A DNA stretch of 64,000 nucleotides, taken from NCBI RefSeq assembly GCF_010728325.1, contig NZ_AP022570.1:4588001-4652000 (forward strand), in the 5' to 3' direction. Shown in pieces: positions 38,762 to 48,301 of the stretch (position 1 is the stretch's first letter; each line of letters begins with the position of its first letter). Below the pieces are notes generated by a model. That model ran no database searches. It saw only the letters and a program-made list of their open reading frames with translations, and was not told where the DNA came from. Source of the stretch: Mycolicibacterium poriferae. GTDB lineage: Bacteria > Actinomycetota > Actinomycetes > Mycobacteriales > Mycobacteriaceae. The position numbers and the translations under genes are program-made.

Positions 38762-39856
38762 ATGACGATCACTGCGGCCGAGCGGTCGGATCTGCGCGCG
38801 GCGGTCGGTGAGCTGCTGGACCGGCGGTGCACCGAAGCCGACCTGCGGCGGGTCATCGCCACCGACGACGGATTCGACCGCGACCTGTGGACTCAGTTGG
38901 CGAACCAGGGCGTGCCGGGCATGCTCGTCGACGAGCGCTACGGCGGGATGGGGTTCGGCGCGCTGGAACTGGAGGCGGTCGCCGAGGAAACCGGAAGGGC
39001 GCTGCTGCCTGCCCCGTTCATCTCCAGCGCCGTGCTCACCGTGACGCTGCTCGCCGCGGCCGGCTCCGAGGACGACCGTCAGCGGCTGCTGCCCGCGCTC
39101 GCCGACGGCACCGCCATCGGTACGGTCGCGGTGACCGGAGAATCCGGCACCTGGACCCCAGCCGGAATCGGGGTACGCGCCGACGCCGACGGCACGCTCA
39201 CCGGCACCGCGCACTACGTCACCTGGGGACAGATCGCCGACGTGATCCTCGTCGTCGCGCGCACCGCAGAGCACATCGGGGTGTTCGAGGTGGCGCCGGA
39301 TGCCGCCGGGTTCCACCGCACCGCGGCAACAGTTTTCGACCCCACCACACCTTTGTCGACCTTCACCTTCTCCTCGACACCCGCGCGCCGGATCGGCACC
39401 GCCGGGTGGGAGGCCGTGCAGACAGCGCTGGACCACGCTGTCCTCGCCGGCGCTGCCGAACAGGTCGGCGGTGCTCGGCGGATCTTCGACATGACCGTCG
39501 AGTATCTGAAGACCCGAATCCAGTTCGGCCGCCCGATCGGCAGCTTCCAGGCGCTCAAACACATGGCCGCCGATCTGCTCCTGGAGGTCGAGTCGGCGAC
39601 CTCGGCCGCGCAGCATGCCGCCCGCGCCGTGTCCACGGACATCCGGACAGCTGAGGGCCCCATAGCGCTGGCCGGATTCGTCTGCGCAGAGACGTACGAC
39701 ACCGTCGCGATGCAGGCCATCCAGATGCACGGCGGAATCGGCTTCACCTGGGAACACCCCGCCCATCTGTTCCTGCGCCGGGCCCGGACCGGGCTGCAGC
39801 TGTTCGGCGGTCCGCGCCTGCACCGCGAGCGCTACCTCATCTCGAAAGGTGCCTGA
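38762..39856 (+). CDS. Acyl-CoA dehydrogenase (alpha-type subunit of a FadE pair)
   Basis: 364 residues with the acyl-CoA dehydrogenase fold: N-terminal helical domain, beta domain around HYVTWGQIADV, and a C-terminal domain with TRIQFGRPIGSFQALKHMAADL and MHGGIGFTWEHP. It lacks the catalytic Glu seen in short-chain enzymes at the usual place, as in many actinobacterial heteromeric FadE subunits. The next gene overlaps its 3' end, so the two probably form an alpha2beta2 complex like those in steroid side-chain degradation. The substrate is unknown. Confidence 0.88.
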   Translation: MTITAAERSDLRAAVGELLDRRCTEADLRRVIATDDGFDRDLWTQLANQGVPGMLVDERYGGMGFGALELEAVAEETGRALLPAPFISSAVLTVTLLAAAGSEDDRQRLLPALADGTAIGTVAVTGESGTWTPAGIGVRADADGTLTGTAHYVTWGQIADVILVVARTAEHIGVFEVAPDAAGFHRTAATVFDPTTPLSTFTFSSTPARRIGTAGWEAVQTALDHAVLAGAAEQVGGARRIFDMTVEYLKTRIQFGRPIGSFQALKHMAADLLLEVESATSAAQHAARAVSTDIRTAEGPIALAGFVCAETYDTVAMQAIQMHGGIGFTWEHPAHLFLRRARTGLQLFGGPRLHRERYLISKGA

Positions 39857-39857
39857 C

Positions 39858-41060
39858 GTGTCCGACGGCTCCCTGCCCGCGCTACCCACCGCCGACCAGT
39901 TGCGCTCTGAAGTCCGGAACTGGTTGCGCGACAACTGGACGTCGTTGCCCCGCAACGTCGATCCGTGGACGTCCTCCCCCGAAAGGATCGCGTGGCTGGA
40001 GAAGGTGCTCGACGCCGGATTCGCCGTACCGACCTACCCATCCGACTGGTTCGGCCGCGGATACCCGGCCGACCTGGCCAACGTCATCGCGCAGGAGTTC
40101 GCCGCGGCCAAGGCGCCGGGCTCGCGTCAGGACAAGTACAACATCGCCGCCAACACGACGTTCGCGCTCGGCACCACCACGCTCAAGGACGACCTGCTGC
40201 GCGACTTCCTCGTCGAACGGGCGCGCACCTGCCTGCTCTACTCCGAGCCCGGTGCGGGTTCGGACCTCGCCGCCGTGCGAACGACCGCGGTGCGGCACGC
40301 GGACCGCTGGGTCGTCAACGGTCAGAAGGTGTGGACATCGGGCGCGCAGACCGCCGACTACGCGCTGCTGCTGGCCCGCACCGACTGGGATGTGCCCAAG
40401 CACAAGGGCTTGAGTCTGTTCATCCTGCCGATGAAGCAGGCCGGCATCGAGGTGCGGCCGCTGGTGCAGATCACCGGTGAAGCACATTTCAACGAAGTGT
40501 TCCTCAGCGACGCCACCGTGCCCGACGCCTATCTGCTCGGCGGGGAGGGCAACGGTTGGCGCGCGCTGCAGACCGCGCTGGCATACGAGCGCTCCATCAT
40601 GGGCGACACCGGGCGGGGATCCCGAAACAGTCGGGCCGACAGTCTGCTCGAACTCGCCCGCGTGCACGGCAAGCTCGACGACCCGGCCATGCGCCATCAG
40701 CTCGCCTCGGTCCTGGCCATGCGCGAACTGAACAAGCTGACCAACGCCCGCGCCAAAGCCGCTGCCACCCAGGGCACGTCGAGTTCCCTGATGTCACTGG
40801 GCAAGCTCGCCATGTCGAAGATCCTGCACGCCGAAGCCGCGGTGAAGTCTCAGCTCATCGGCGCCCAGGCACTGCTGGCCGGTCCGGAGAACCCGGTGGC
40901 CGACGACGTCAACTTCCTGACCCTCAACGCATTCTTCACCTCGATCGGCGGGGGCACCGACCAAATCCAGCGAAACATCATCGGTGAGCGTGTGCTCGGG
41001 CTGCCCAGGGAACCGGAGGTCGACCGCGACATCCCGTTCCGTCAGGCACGCCGGAGCTGA
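39858..41060 (+). CDS. Acyl-CoA dehydrogenase (second subunit)
   Basis: 400 residues from the GTG at 39858, favoured over GTG 39849 because AAAGG lies 8 nt upstream. FAD-site blocks LLYSEPGAGSDLAAVRT and NGQKVWTSGAQTADYALL, and the C-terminal TDQIQRNIIGERVLGLPREP are present. The start abuts the stop of the first dehydrogenase; stop and next start are 2 bp apart. With the CoA-transferase it forms a three-gene catabolic operon. Confidence 0.9.
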   Translation: MSDGSLPALPTADQLRSEVRNWLRDNWTSLPRNVDPWTSSPERIAWLEKVLDAGFAVPTYPSDWFGRGYPADLANVIAQEFAAAKAPGSRQDKYNIAANTTFALGTTTLKDDLLRDFLVERARTCLLYSEPGAGSDLAAVRTTAVRHADRWVVNGQKVWTSGAQTADYALLLARTDWDVPKHKGLSLFILPMKQAGIEVRPLVQITGEAHFNEVFLSDATVPDAYLLGGEGNGWRALQTALAYERSIMGDTGRGSRNSRADSLLELARVHGKLDDPAMRHQLASVLAMRELNKLTNARAKAAATQGTSSSLMSLGKLAMSKILHAEAAVKSQLIGAQALLAGPENPVADDVNFLTLNAFFTSIGGGTDQIQRNIIGERVLGLPREPEVDRDIPFRQARRS

Positions 41061-41062
41061 GT

Positions 41063-43417
41063 GTGATGCCCGCACGCGGCGCCTACGACCCGCCCTTGGC
41101 GGGTGTCCGGATCCTCGATTCGTGTTCGGGTCCGATGACGGCCGTCGGCCGGCTGCTTGCCGACCTGGGCGCCGAGGTCACCGTCGTGCGGTTGAGCGGC
41201 GTCACCGCCGACGAACCGGTCGGCCCGCACGTCGATTCGGTGCCCGTGGCCACGGCGATCAACCGGCACGGCATGGCCGGCGTCGAGATCGACCCCTCGA
41301 CCTCGACCGGCAAGGTGCAGTTCACCGACCTACTGGCCGGGGCCGACATCTTCATCGAGAACACCCGACCCGGGTCGTCGGCCGAGGCGCTGCTGTCAAT
41401 TCGCGACATCCGGTCCCGGAATCCCGGTCTGGTGATCCTGTCGATCAGCGACTTCGGCCGGGACACCGAACAGCGGGCCTGGCAGGCCACCGGACCCGTG
41501 CTGCACGCTCTGACCAGCGAGCTGTCGCGCTCGGGCATCCCCGGCCGAGAACCCTTGATTCCCCCCGCCGACCTGCCCTACCAGGTGGCCGCCGCCCAAG
41601 CCGCGGTCACGACGCTCAGCGTCTTCGCAGACCGGCTACGCAGCGGGGAGGGTGATCTCATCGACTTCTCGGTGCTCGACGGCGCGATGCAGGCCCTCGA
41701 CCCGCCGTTCGGCACCGCGGGAAGCGCATCGGCAGGCGTGGCGATCACCAGCCAGCTCCGCGACTGGAACGCCGAACGACAGCGCTACCCCATCGTCGCC
41801 TGCAAGGACGGCCACGTCCGCATCTGCATCCTGTCGAAACGGCAGTGGCGCGGCATGTTCTCGCTGATGGGCAGCCCCGAGGAATTCGCCGATCCCTCGT
41901 TCGACAAGTTGGGCAAGCGATTCCACTCGCCGCAGCTGCTCGAGGCCATCGAGCGGTTCTGCGCCGACAAGACCCGTGCCGAGCTGGAAGCGCGCGGGCA
42001 GGCCCACGGTGTTCCCACCGCGGCGGTACTGACGCTGTCCGAAGCGCTCAACGCCGAGCACTTCCGCGCACGCGGCTTCTTCGTCCACGCCGACCTCGCC
42101 CCCGGTGTGACGGCACCGGTCCCGGCGGGGGTCGGTGAGATCGACGGGCACCGCGCGAGCACCGTGAACGTCGGACCGACGCACCACGGTGTGGCTGAGC
42201 GCCTCACCGCGGCACCGATACTGGCCAGTCGGCCGCGACGCGGCGAGGGACGACCGCTGGAGGGGATCCGCGTCCTAGACCTGGGTGTCATCGTGGTCGG
42301 CGCCGACACGGGGCGACTGTTCGGGGACCTGGGTGCCGATGTGGTCAAGATCGAGCACTCCTCGCACCCCGACGGTCTGCGCGTCGGCCGGCTGACCTCG
42401 ATGACCCAGCCGTACGCCGCAGGTCACCGCAACAAACGGTCGATCGGCATCGACCTGTCCGATCCCGAGGGACGGGAGCTGGCCCACCGGCTGGCACGCA
42501 CCTGCGACGTGGTCCTGACCAACTTCAAGCCCGGCGTGGCCGAAGCGCTCGGCATGGACCACGCGACGCTGCATGAGATCAACCCGGGGCTGGTGGTGGT
42601 CGACAGCTCGGCGTTCGGCCCCACAGGTCCGTGGGCCAAGCGCCTGGGCTACGGACCGTTGGTGCGTGCCGCGGCCGGATTCACCAACCTCTGGGTGTAT
42701 CCCGGTGAGCCGGAGACGTTCTGTGACACCGTGACGGTCTATCCCGACCATGTCTCGGCGCGCATCGGAGCACTGTGCGCGATCGCGCTGCTGCTGCGTC
42801 GGGAACGCACCGGCACCGGTGGCGCCGCGAGCATCTCGCAGGCCGAGGTCATGCTCAGTCATCTGGCTGCCGACATCGCCGCGGACGCGCTGCACCGTGC
42901 CGGGCACGCCCGCACGCAGCCGGGCCGCCGGGGCCCGTGGGGCCTGTTTCCCGCGCGGGGCGACGACGAGTGGATCGCCGTCACCGTGCGTGACGACTCG
43001 GATCTGCGTGCGCTGCGCGAGGTTATCGGCTTCACCGGCGACGACGACTCGATCGAGGAGGCGGTGCGCGCCTGGACCGCGCAGCGCTGCCGGATGGCGG
43101 CCATGGACCAGCTGCAGGCCGTCGGCGTGCCGGCGGGCGCCGTCCTGCGCCCCCCGGAAGTGCCGGAGTGGGATCACTACGTCCAGCGGCGCGCGTTCCG
43201 CGAGGAACTGCACCCGCACGCCGAGGCACCGTTCACGCTGGAGAACGTCCAGATTCACTCCGACCACGTCGCCGACCCGCCGCTGGGACAGGCCCCGCTG
43301 CTCGGTGAGCACACCGCCGAGATCGCCGCCGAGCTGCTCGGTCTCGACGACAGGCGGATCGACGAGCTGCATGCTCGCGGGGTGCTGGGGACTGCGCAAC
43401 CACCCGCCCCGGCGTAA
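41063..43417 (+). CDS. CaiB/BaiF class III CoA-transferase, two-module fusion
   Basis: 784 residues, about twice the usual length. Both halves have the family start: PLAGVRILDSCSGPMTAVGRLLADLGAEV (first, about residue 12) and PLEGIRVLDLGVIVVGADTGRLFGDLGADVVKIE (second, about 398), quoted here only as landmarks PLAGVRIL and PLEGIRVLDLG. The first half has DFSVLDGAMQ; the second has AASISQAEVMLSHL. It would move CoA between carboxylic acids without a thioester carrier cofactor. Start is GTG 41063 or ATG 41066. It follows the dehydrogenase pair by 2 bp. Confidence 0.88.
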   Translation: MMPARGAYDPPLAGVRILDSCSGPMTAVGRLLADLGAEVTVVRLSGVTADEPVGPHVDSVPVATAINRHGMAGVEIDPSTSTGKVQFTDLLAGADIFIENTRPGSSAEALLSIRDIRSRNPGLVILSISDFGRDTEQRAWQATGPVLHALTSELSRSGIPGREPLIPPADLPYQVAAAQAAVTTLSVFADRLRSGEGDLIDFSVLDGAMQALDPPFGTAGSASAGVAITSQLRDWNAERQRYPIVACKDGHVRICILSKRQWRGMFSLMGSPEEFADPSFDKLGKRFHSPQLLEAIERFCADKTRAELEARGQAHGVPTAAVLTLSEALNAEHFRARGFFVHADLAPGVTAPVPAGVGEIDGHRASTVNVGPTHHGVAERLTAAPILASRPRRGEGRPLEGIRVLDLGVIVVGADTGRLFGDLGADVVKIEHSSHPDGLRVGRLTSMTQPYAAGHRNKRSIGIDLSDPEGRELAHRLARTCDVVLTNFKPGVAEALGMDHATLHEINPGLVVVDSSAFGPTGPWAKRLGYGPLVRAAAGFTNLWVYPGEPETFCDTVTVYPDHVSARIGALCAIALLLRRERTGTGGAASISQAEVMLSHLAADIAADALHRAGHARTQPGRRGPWGLFPARGDDEWIAVTVRDDSDLRALREVIGFTGDDDSIEEAVRAWTAQRCRMAAMDQLQAVGVPAGAVLRPPEVPEWDHYVQRRAFREELHPHAEAPFTLENVQIHSDHVADPPLGQAPLLGEHTAEIAAELLGLDDRRIDELHARGVLGTAQPPAPA

Positions 43418-43502
43418 CGCCGACCGCCGGGTGGCGGTGATCTCGTAGCATTTCCGTACATGCGCCGGTGGCCCCGGCCACCGGGTTCGAGATGCGGCAG
43501 GA

Positions 43503-44432
43503 ATGGACATCGACTTCACCAGGCTCAGATATTTCGTCGCTGTCGCCGAGGAACTCCACTTCAAGCGGGCCGCCGACAAGTTGATGATCACGCCGCCCCC
43601 GCTGAGCAAGCAGATCAAACTCCTCGAGAAAGAGCTCGGCGACCCGCTGTTCGAACGCGGCTACCACGAGGTCCGTCTCACCCCGCTGGGGCAACAACTG
43701 CTGGGGCCGGCACGCGACGTGCTGGCGCAGGTCGAGCAATTCAAAGCGGTGGCCGCGCAGGGCCGCCGGGGGCCGGCCCCGGTTCGGGTCAGCGCCACTG
43801 CCTACGCGCCGTCGGATCTGCTCGCTGAGCTCGAGGCGGTGCTCACCGACTTGGCGCCCGTGGAGTTCACGGTGCCCGGATCGGCGGCCGAGGTCACCGC
43901 GAAGCTCATCGCCGGGCACGCGGAGTTGGGCCTGATCCATCTCCCCGCCCCCGACCCGCGGCTGCGCCACCGGGTGGTCGCCCGTTACCAGGGCGCCATC
44001 GCGGTGCGCTTCGACGACCCGCTGGCCGAACGGGAGGCAGTGTCGATCGAGGAGCTGCGCGACCGTGAGGTGGCGATCGACTTCGCCCGGCCCAACCCGG
44101 TGGTGCTGGCGGGGTTGACCCGCGGGCTCAACCGCAGAGGCGTGCACCGCATCGTGCGCACCACCAACCAGCGCGGCGGCGAGGTCGAGATGGCGAGCCA
44201 GGTGTTCAACCGGCACCTGGTGGCGGTGGTCAGCTACGCGCCGGATTCGTTCATCGGCAAGATCTTCTCTCCGCCGGAGTTCAGACTGATCCCGGTGGAC
44301 GAAAGCACCTGGGCGCCTGCCGAAATCGCGCTGGCGTGGGTGCCGGAACGGATACCGGCACGGCTGGCCGAACTCGAGTCGATGGTCGATCAGATCGCCC
44401 GCCGGCTGCGGCCGGTGCGTCGAGGAACCTGA
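43503..44432 (+). CDS. LysR family transcriptional regulator
   Basis: 309 residues. The N-terminal winged helix is clear (RLRYFVAVAEELHFKRAADKL and PPLSKQIKLLEKELGDPLFER, cited in part), followed by the periplasmic-binding-like effector domain. It is 85 bp downstream of the CoA-transferase on the same strand, so it may be the local activator of the dehydrogenase/CoA-transferase genes. It is convergent with the glutaminase (2 bp apart). The inducer is unknown. Confidence 0.88.
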   Translation: MDIDFTRLRYFVAVAEELHFKRAADKLMITPPPLSKQIKLLEKELGDPLFERGYHEVRLTPLGQQLLGPARDVLAQVEQFKAVAAQGRRGPAPVRVSATAYAPSDLLAELEAVLTDLAPVEFTVPGSAAEVTAKLIAGHAELGLIHLPAPDPRLRHRVVARYQGAIAVRFDDPLAEREAVSIEELRDREVAIDFARPNPVVLAGLTRGLNRRGVHRIVRTTNQRGGEVEMASQVFNRHLVAVVSYAPDSFIGKIFSPPEFRLIPVDESTWAPAEIALAWVPERIPARLAELESMVDQIARRLRPVRRGT

Positions 44433-44434
44433 AC

Positions 44435-45727
44435 TCACCTGCCGCGTCGGGCAGCGTCCAACCACAGACGCGCTGCGTCGACGGCGTCGGCCACGGACGC
44501 GAAGCGACTGGCGTCGAGGGCGGAGTCGGCGCGAATCACCGACCGGTCGGGGTCGACGACGAACCCGGACTTCCCGTCCGAGCGCAGCTCTTCGGCCATC
44601 CCGGAGAGCAGCGCCCGGGCGGCGTCGTCGATGTCGTCGATCCGGGAGACGTCGAGGATGGCGACCTGGAACGCGTCACGTTCGCGGTCGGCGACTCGTA
44701 TGACCTGTTCGGCGCCGCTGAACAGCAGATCGCCGTGTGCCTCGTAGACCCGGATACCGGGCTCCGGGTCGTACACCGCGCGCAGCGTGGCCCGCGAGTC
44801 CCTTGCCACCGTCAGGAAATGCAGACCGAGCTGTTCGGATAGGCTGCGACACACCCGGACCCCACGCACGCTGTTGCCTTTGGCGTCCAGGCGCGGCGAG
44901 TACACACCGATACCCAGCTGGCCGGGCAATACCGCGACGATTCCTCCGCCGACGCCGCTCTTGGCCGGCATGCCGACGGCGCTGACCCAGTCGCCGGCCC
45001 CGTCATACATGCCGCAGGTGACCATGACGGCCAGGGTGCGCTTGACCACCGCCGCGTTGCTGACCCGGCGGCCGGTCTGCGGGTTTACGCCGCCGCGCGC
45101 CAGGGTGGCGCCCATCTTGGCCAGATCGGTGGCGGTGACACGCAGCGAGCACTGCCGGTAGTACACGTCGAGCACCGCGTCGGGGTCGTCGTCGAGCACG
45201 CCGAAGCTCTGCAGCATGTAGCCGATGGCCCGGTTGCGGCTGCCGGTGGCCTTTTCCGAGGCGTAGACCTGCTCGTCCAGCTCGAGCTGCCGGCCGGCGA
45301 ATGCCGAATACCAGTCGCGGATGAGCGCGAACCGCTCTTCGGGTGAGGATGCCGGGATCAGCGCGACAGCGGCGATCGCGCCGGCGTTGATCATCGGATT
45401 CTTCGGTGTCTTGGATAGGGGGTCGACGCTGATCTCGTTGAATGCCTCCCCGGACGGCTCGACGCCGATCGAGGCGTCGACGACCTCGGGGCCGACCATC
45501 TCGAGCGCGAGCGCGTAGGTGAACGGCTTGGAGATCGACTGGATGGTGAACTGCACCGCTGCGTCGCCGGTTTCGTAGATGAATCCGTCCGACGACGACA
45601 GCGCCAGGCCGAATCCGTCTGGATCGACGTCGGCCAGTTCGGGGATGTAGTCGGCCAGCTGTCCGTCGTCACAGCCCGCGTGCTCGCGCCAGATGCGGTC
45701 GAGGTAGCGCTGCACCAGTCCCGCCAC
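44435..45727 (-). CDS. glsA: Glutaminase with C-terminal STAS domain
   Basis: 430 residues from the GTG at 45727; the open frame upstream is not family sequence. Residues about 1-305 are a serine-dependent glutaminase: Ser64-x2-Lys67 in QSISKPF, plus NPMINAGAIA and PAKSGVGGGI. Residues about 320-430 fit a STAS domain. It hydrolyses glutamine to glutamate and ammonia. Glutaminase-STAS fusions occur in several bacteria and eukaryotic glutaminases have other C-terminal regulators, so this part may control activity. A -10 TACACT lies 7 nt upstream. Confidence 0.9.
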   Translation of the reverse strand: MAGLVQRYLDRIWREHAGCDDGQLADYIPELADVDPDGFGLALSSSDGFIYETGDAAVQFTIQSISKPFTYALALEMVGPEVVDASIGVEPSGEAFNEISVDPLSKTPKNPMINAGAIAAVALIPASSPEERFALIRDWYSAFAGRQLELDEQVYASEKATGSRNRAIGYMLQSFGVLDDDPDAVLDVYYRQCSLRVTATDLAKMGATLARGGVNPQTGRRVSNAAVVKRTLAVMVTCGMYDGAGDWVSAVGMPAKSGVGGGIVAVLPGQLGIGVYSPRLDAKGNSVRGVRVCRSLSEQLGLHFLTVARDSRATLRAVYDPEPGIRVYEAHGDLLFSGAEQVIRVADRERDAFQVAILDVSRIDDIDDAARALLSGMAEELRSDGKSGFVVDPDRSVIRADSALDASRFASVADAVDAARLWLDAARRGR

Positions 45728-45734
45728 AGCTTGC

Positions 45735-45740
45735 AGTGTA
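45735..45740 (-). promoter_or_regulatory. Leaderless -10 element of the glutaminase gene
   Basis: TACACT on the minus strand ends 7 nt before the GTG at 45727. The rest of the 197-bp gap up to 45925 shows no other feature I can support. Confidence 0.6.
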
Positions 45741-45924
45741 GGTCGGCGCGGTCTGTACCGCGGCAGAGCCGAGTGGGACGTTGTGGGTCCGAGATTCTTC
45801 CACCCGGAGAACGGCATCTACTCCCAAACTGTTCCGCACCGCTACCGGCAACTGAAGCCGCTGCCCCACCGGGGTGGGCCGGCCGATACGGTTTCGCCGA
45901 CGGCGTCGCGGGTAGCCGCCGGGA

Positions 45925-46716
45925 ATGGCTGAAACCAAGAAACTCGCGCTTGTGACCGGCGCGTCCAGCGGCATCGGATTCGAGCTGGCCAAGCGCTTCG
46001 CCGACGATGGTTACGACCTCGTCATCGCCGCCGAGGACGACGGGATCACCACGGCGGCGGGCAAGCTTTCGCACAATGGTGCCCACGTGCGGCCGGTGAA
46101 GGTCGATCTTCGCAGCCCCGAGGGCGTCACGGAGCTCTATGCGCGGGCGACCGAGGGGCGCCACGCCCTCGATGCGGCGGCGATCAACGCCGGCGTCGGC
46201 ACCAGCGGAAAGTTTGTCGACAGCGATCTCGAGCACGATCTGTCGGTGATCGACCTGAATGTGCGCTCGACCACCCACCTGACCAAACTGGTGCTTCGCG
46301 ACATGGTCGAGCGGGGCAGCGGAAAGGTCCTGCTCACGTCGTCGGTCGCGTCGATGATGCCGGGCTCCTATCAGAACGTGTACAACGCCACGAAGTCTTA
46401 CGTGCAGTCCCTGGCCGAGGCGATCCACGACGAACTGCAGGGCAGCGATGTCACGGTGACCGCGCTGATGCCCGGTCCCACCGGGACGAACTTCTTCCAC
46501 CGCGCCGGCCTGGACCACACCCCGGTGGGGAAAGCACCCAAGGACGACCCGGCGCGGGTCGCCGACGAGGGTTATCGGGCGATGCAGCGCGGCGATCAGA
46601 AGGTGATGGCCGGCTCGCTGATGAGCAAGGCGATGGGTACGGTGAACCGGGTCCTACCCGACCGTGTGAAGGCGCTCGGAAGCCGGTTGATCTCGGTGCC
46701 GCTGAACCGGTCCTGA
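45925..46716 (+). CDS. Short-chain dehydrogenase/reductase
   Basis: 263 residues of the classical SDR type. Cofactor motif TGASSGIG near residue 11, NAG at 88-90 (AAINAGVGTS), and the catalytic Ser (LTSSVASM) with Tyr-x3-Lys in YNATK. The N-terminal acidic AAEDDG after the second strand suggests NAD(H) or unusual specificity. The substrate is unknown. It is divergent from the glutaminase gene. Confidence 0.88.
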   Translation: MAETKKLALVTGASSGIGFELAKRFADDGYDLVIAAEDDGITTAAGKLSHNGAHVRPVKVDLRSPEGVTELYARATEGRHALDAAAINAGVGTSGKFVDSDLEHDLSVIDLNVRSTTHLTKLVLRDMVERGSGKVLLTSSVASMMPGSYQNVYNATKSYVQSLAEAIHDELQGSDVTVTALMPGPTGTNFFHRAGLDHTPVGKAPKDDPARVADEGYRAMQRGDQKVMAGSLMSKAMGTVNRVLPDRVKALGSRLISVPLNRS

Positions 46717-46813
46717 CGCCGGGCCGAGGCTACCCAGAGCCCTGACATCGCAGGGCAGTTCCATGTCGTTTTTCCGCTAGTGCTCGCGGCGCCGACGTGC
46801 CATTGTCGGTGAC

Positions 46814-48301
46814 ATGCACACCGACTTCGACCGCTGCTACCGGGCCGTGCAGGCCAAGGACGCGCGGTTCGACGGGTGGTTCGTCATCGCGGTGCTCTCT
46901 ACCGGAATCTACTGCCGCCCCAGCTGTCCTGTGCGGCCGCCGCTGGCCCGCAACATGCGCTTCTACCCCACTGCGGCGGCGGCGCAGCGGGGCGGCTTCC
47001 GCGCGTGTAAGAGGTGCCGGCCCGACGCCTCGCCCGGATCTCCGGAGTGGAATGTGCGTGGCGATGTCGTCGCGCGGACCATGCGGTTGATCGCCGACGG
47101 CGTCGTCGACCGCGAAGGCGTCGCCGGACTGGCCGCCCGGCTCGGATATACCGCACGCCAGCTCGAGCGCCTCACGCAGGCCGAGCTGGGAGCCACTCCG
47201 CTCGCGCTGGCCCGAGCGCAACGCACGCAGATCGCGCGGGTTCTCATCGAGACGACCGAGATGCCCATCAGCGATGTGGCATTCGCGGCCGGCTTCTCCA
47301 GCATCCGCCAATTCAATGACACGGTGCGCACGGTGTGCGACATGTCCCCGACCATGCTGCGTCGGCGCGCCCGCGCCCGCGACGGTGGCGACGCCCTCGC
47401 AGGCGCCGGAGCAATGTCGCTGCGGCTGCCGGTGCGGACACCGTTCGCCTACGAAGGGTTGTTCGGGCATCTGGCCGCCACCGCGGTGCCCGGGGTCGAA
47501 GAGGTCCGGGACGGCACCTATCGCCGGACGATGCGGCTTCCGCACGGAAGCGCTGTCGTGGGCCTCACGCCTCACCCGGATCACGTGCGGTGCCGGCTGG
47601 TGGTCGACGAGTTTCGCGATGTGTCGGCCGCCATCGCCCGCTGCCGGCGGCTGCTCGACCTGGACGCCGATCCGGAGGCGGTCGTCGAAGCCCTCGGCGC
47701 CGACGATCACCTGGCGCCTCTTGTGACCAAGGCACCCGGGCAGCGCATCCCGCGCACTGTCGACGAGCACGAACTCGCCGTGCGGGTGGTGCTCGGCCAG
47801 CAAGTGTCCACCGCCGCCGCACGCACCCACGCCGCGAGACTCGTGAGCGCGTATGGCGACTCCGTCAGTGACTCGGCTGGCGGGCTGACGCACCTGTTCC
47901 CTTCGGTAGCCCAGCTTTCCGATATCGACCGCCGCCACCTGGCGTTCCCGGCCTCGCGGCAGCGCACTCTGACGGGGTTGATCGCCGCGTTGAGCACCGC
48001 AGAGGTGGTCCTCGACTCGGGATGCGACTGGCAGGCCGCGCGTCAGCAGTTGTTGGCGCTGCCCGGCATCGGCCCGTGGACCTCAGAGATGATCGCCATG
48101 CGGGGACTGGGCGACCCGGACGCTTTCCCGGCCACCGATCTGGGCGTGGCCGCCGCCGCTGGGCACATTGGCCTACCGTCGGCGCCCAAACCGCTGAGCG
48201 AACACGCCAGGGCCTGGCGCCCCTGGCGATCCTATGCGACACAACATCTTTGGACAGCCCTCGATCACGCGGTCAATCAGTGGCCGCCGAAGGAGAAGTG
48301 A
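46814..48301 (+). CDS. alkA: Ada-AlkA fusion: adaptive-response regulator and 3-methyladenine DNA glycosylase
   Basis: 495 residues. The Ada N-terminal zinc domain has Cys34, Cys38, Cys65 and Cys68, where Cys34 would accept methyl from phosphotriesters. An AraC-type helix-turn-helix follows (about 80-190). The C-terminal 300 residues are an AlkA glycosylase with the helix-hairpin-helix LPGIGPWTSEMIAMRG and catalytic Asp in FPATDLGV. It senses and repairs alkylation damage. It corresponds to Rv1317c. Its TGA overlaps the ogt ATG (TGATG). Confidence 0.95.
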   Translation: MHTDFDRCYRAVQAKDARFDGWFVIAVLSTGIYCRPSCPVRPPLARNMRFYPTAAAAQRGGFRACKRCRPDASPGSPEWNVRGDVVARTMRLIADGVVDREGVAGLAARLGYTARQLERLTQAELGATPLALARAQRTQIARVLIETTEMPISDVAFAAGFSSIRQFNDTVRTVCDMSPTMLRRRARARDGGDALAGAGAMSLRLPVRTPFAYEGLFGHLAATAVPGVEEVRDGTYRRTMRLPHGSAVVGLTPHPDHVRCRLVVDEFRDVSAAIARCRRLLDLDADPEAVVEALGADDHLAPLVTKAPGQRIPRTVDEHELAVRVVLGQQVSTAAARTHAARLVSAYGDSVSDSAGGLTHLFPSVAQLSDIDRRHLAFPASRQRTLTGLIAALSTAEVVLDSGCDWQAARQQLLALPGIGPWTSEMIAMRGLGDPDAFPATDLGVAAAAGHIGLPSAPKPLSEHARAWRPWRSYATQHLWTALDHAVNQWPPKEK

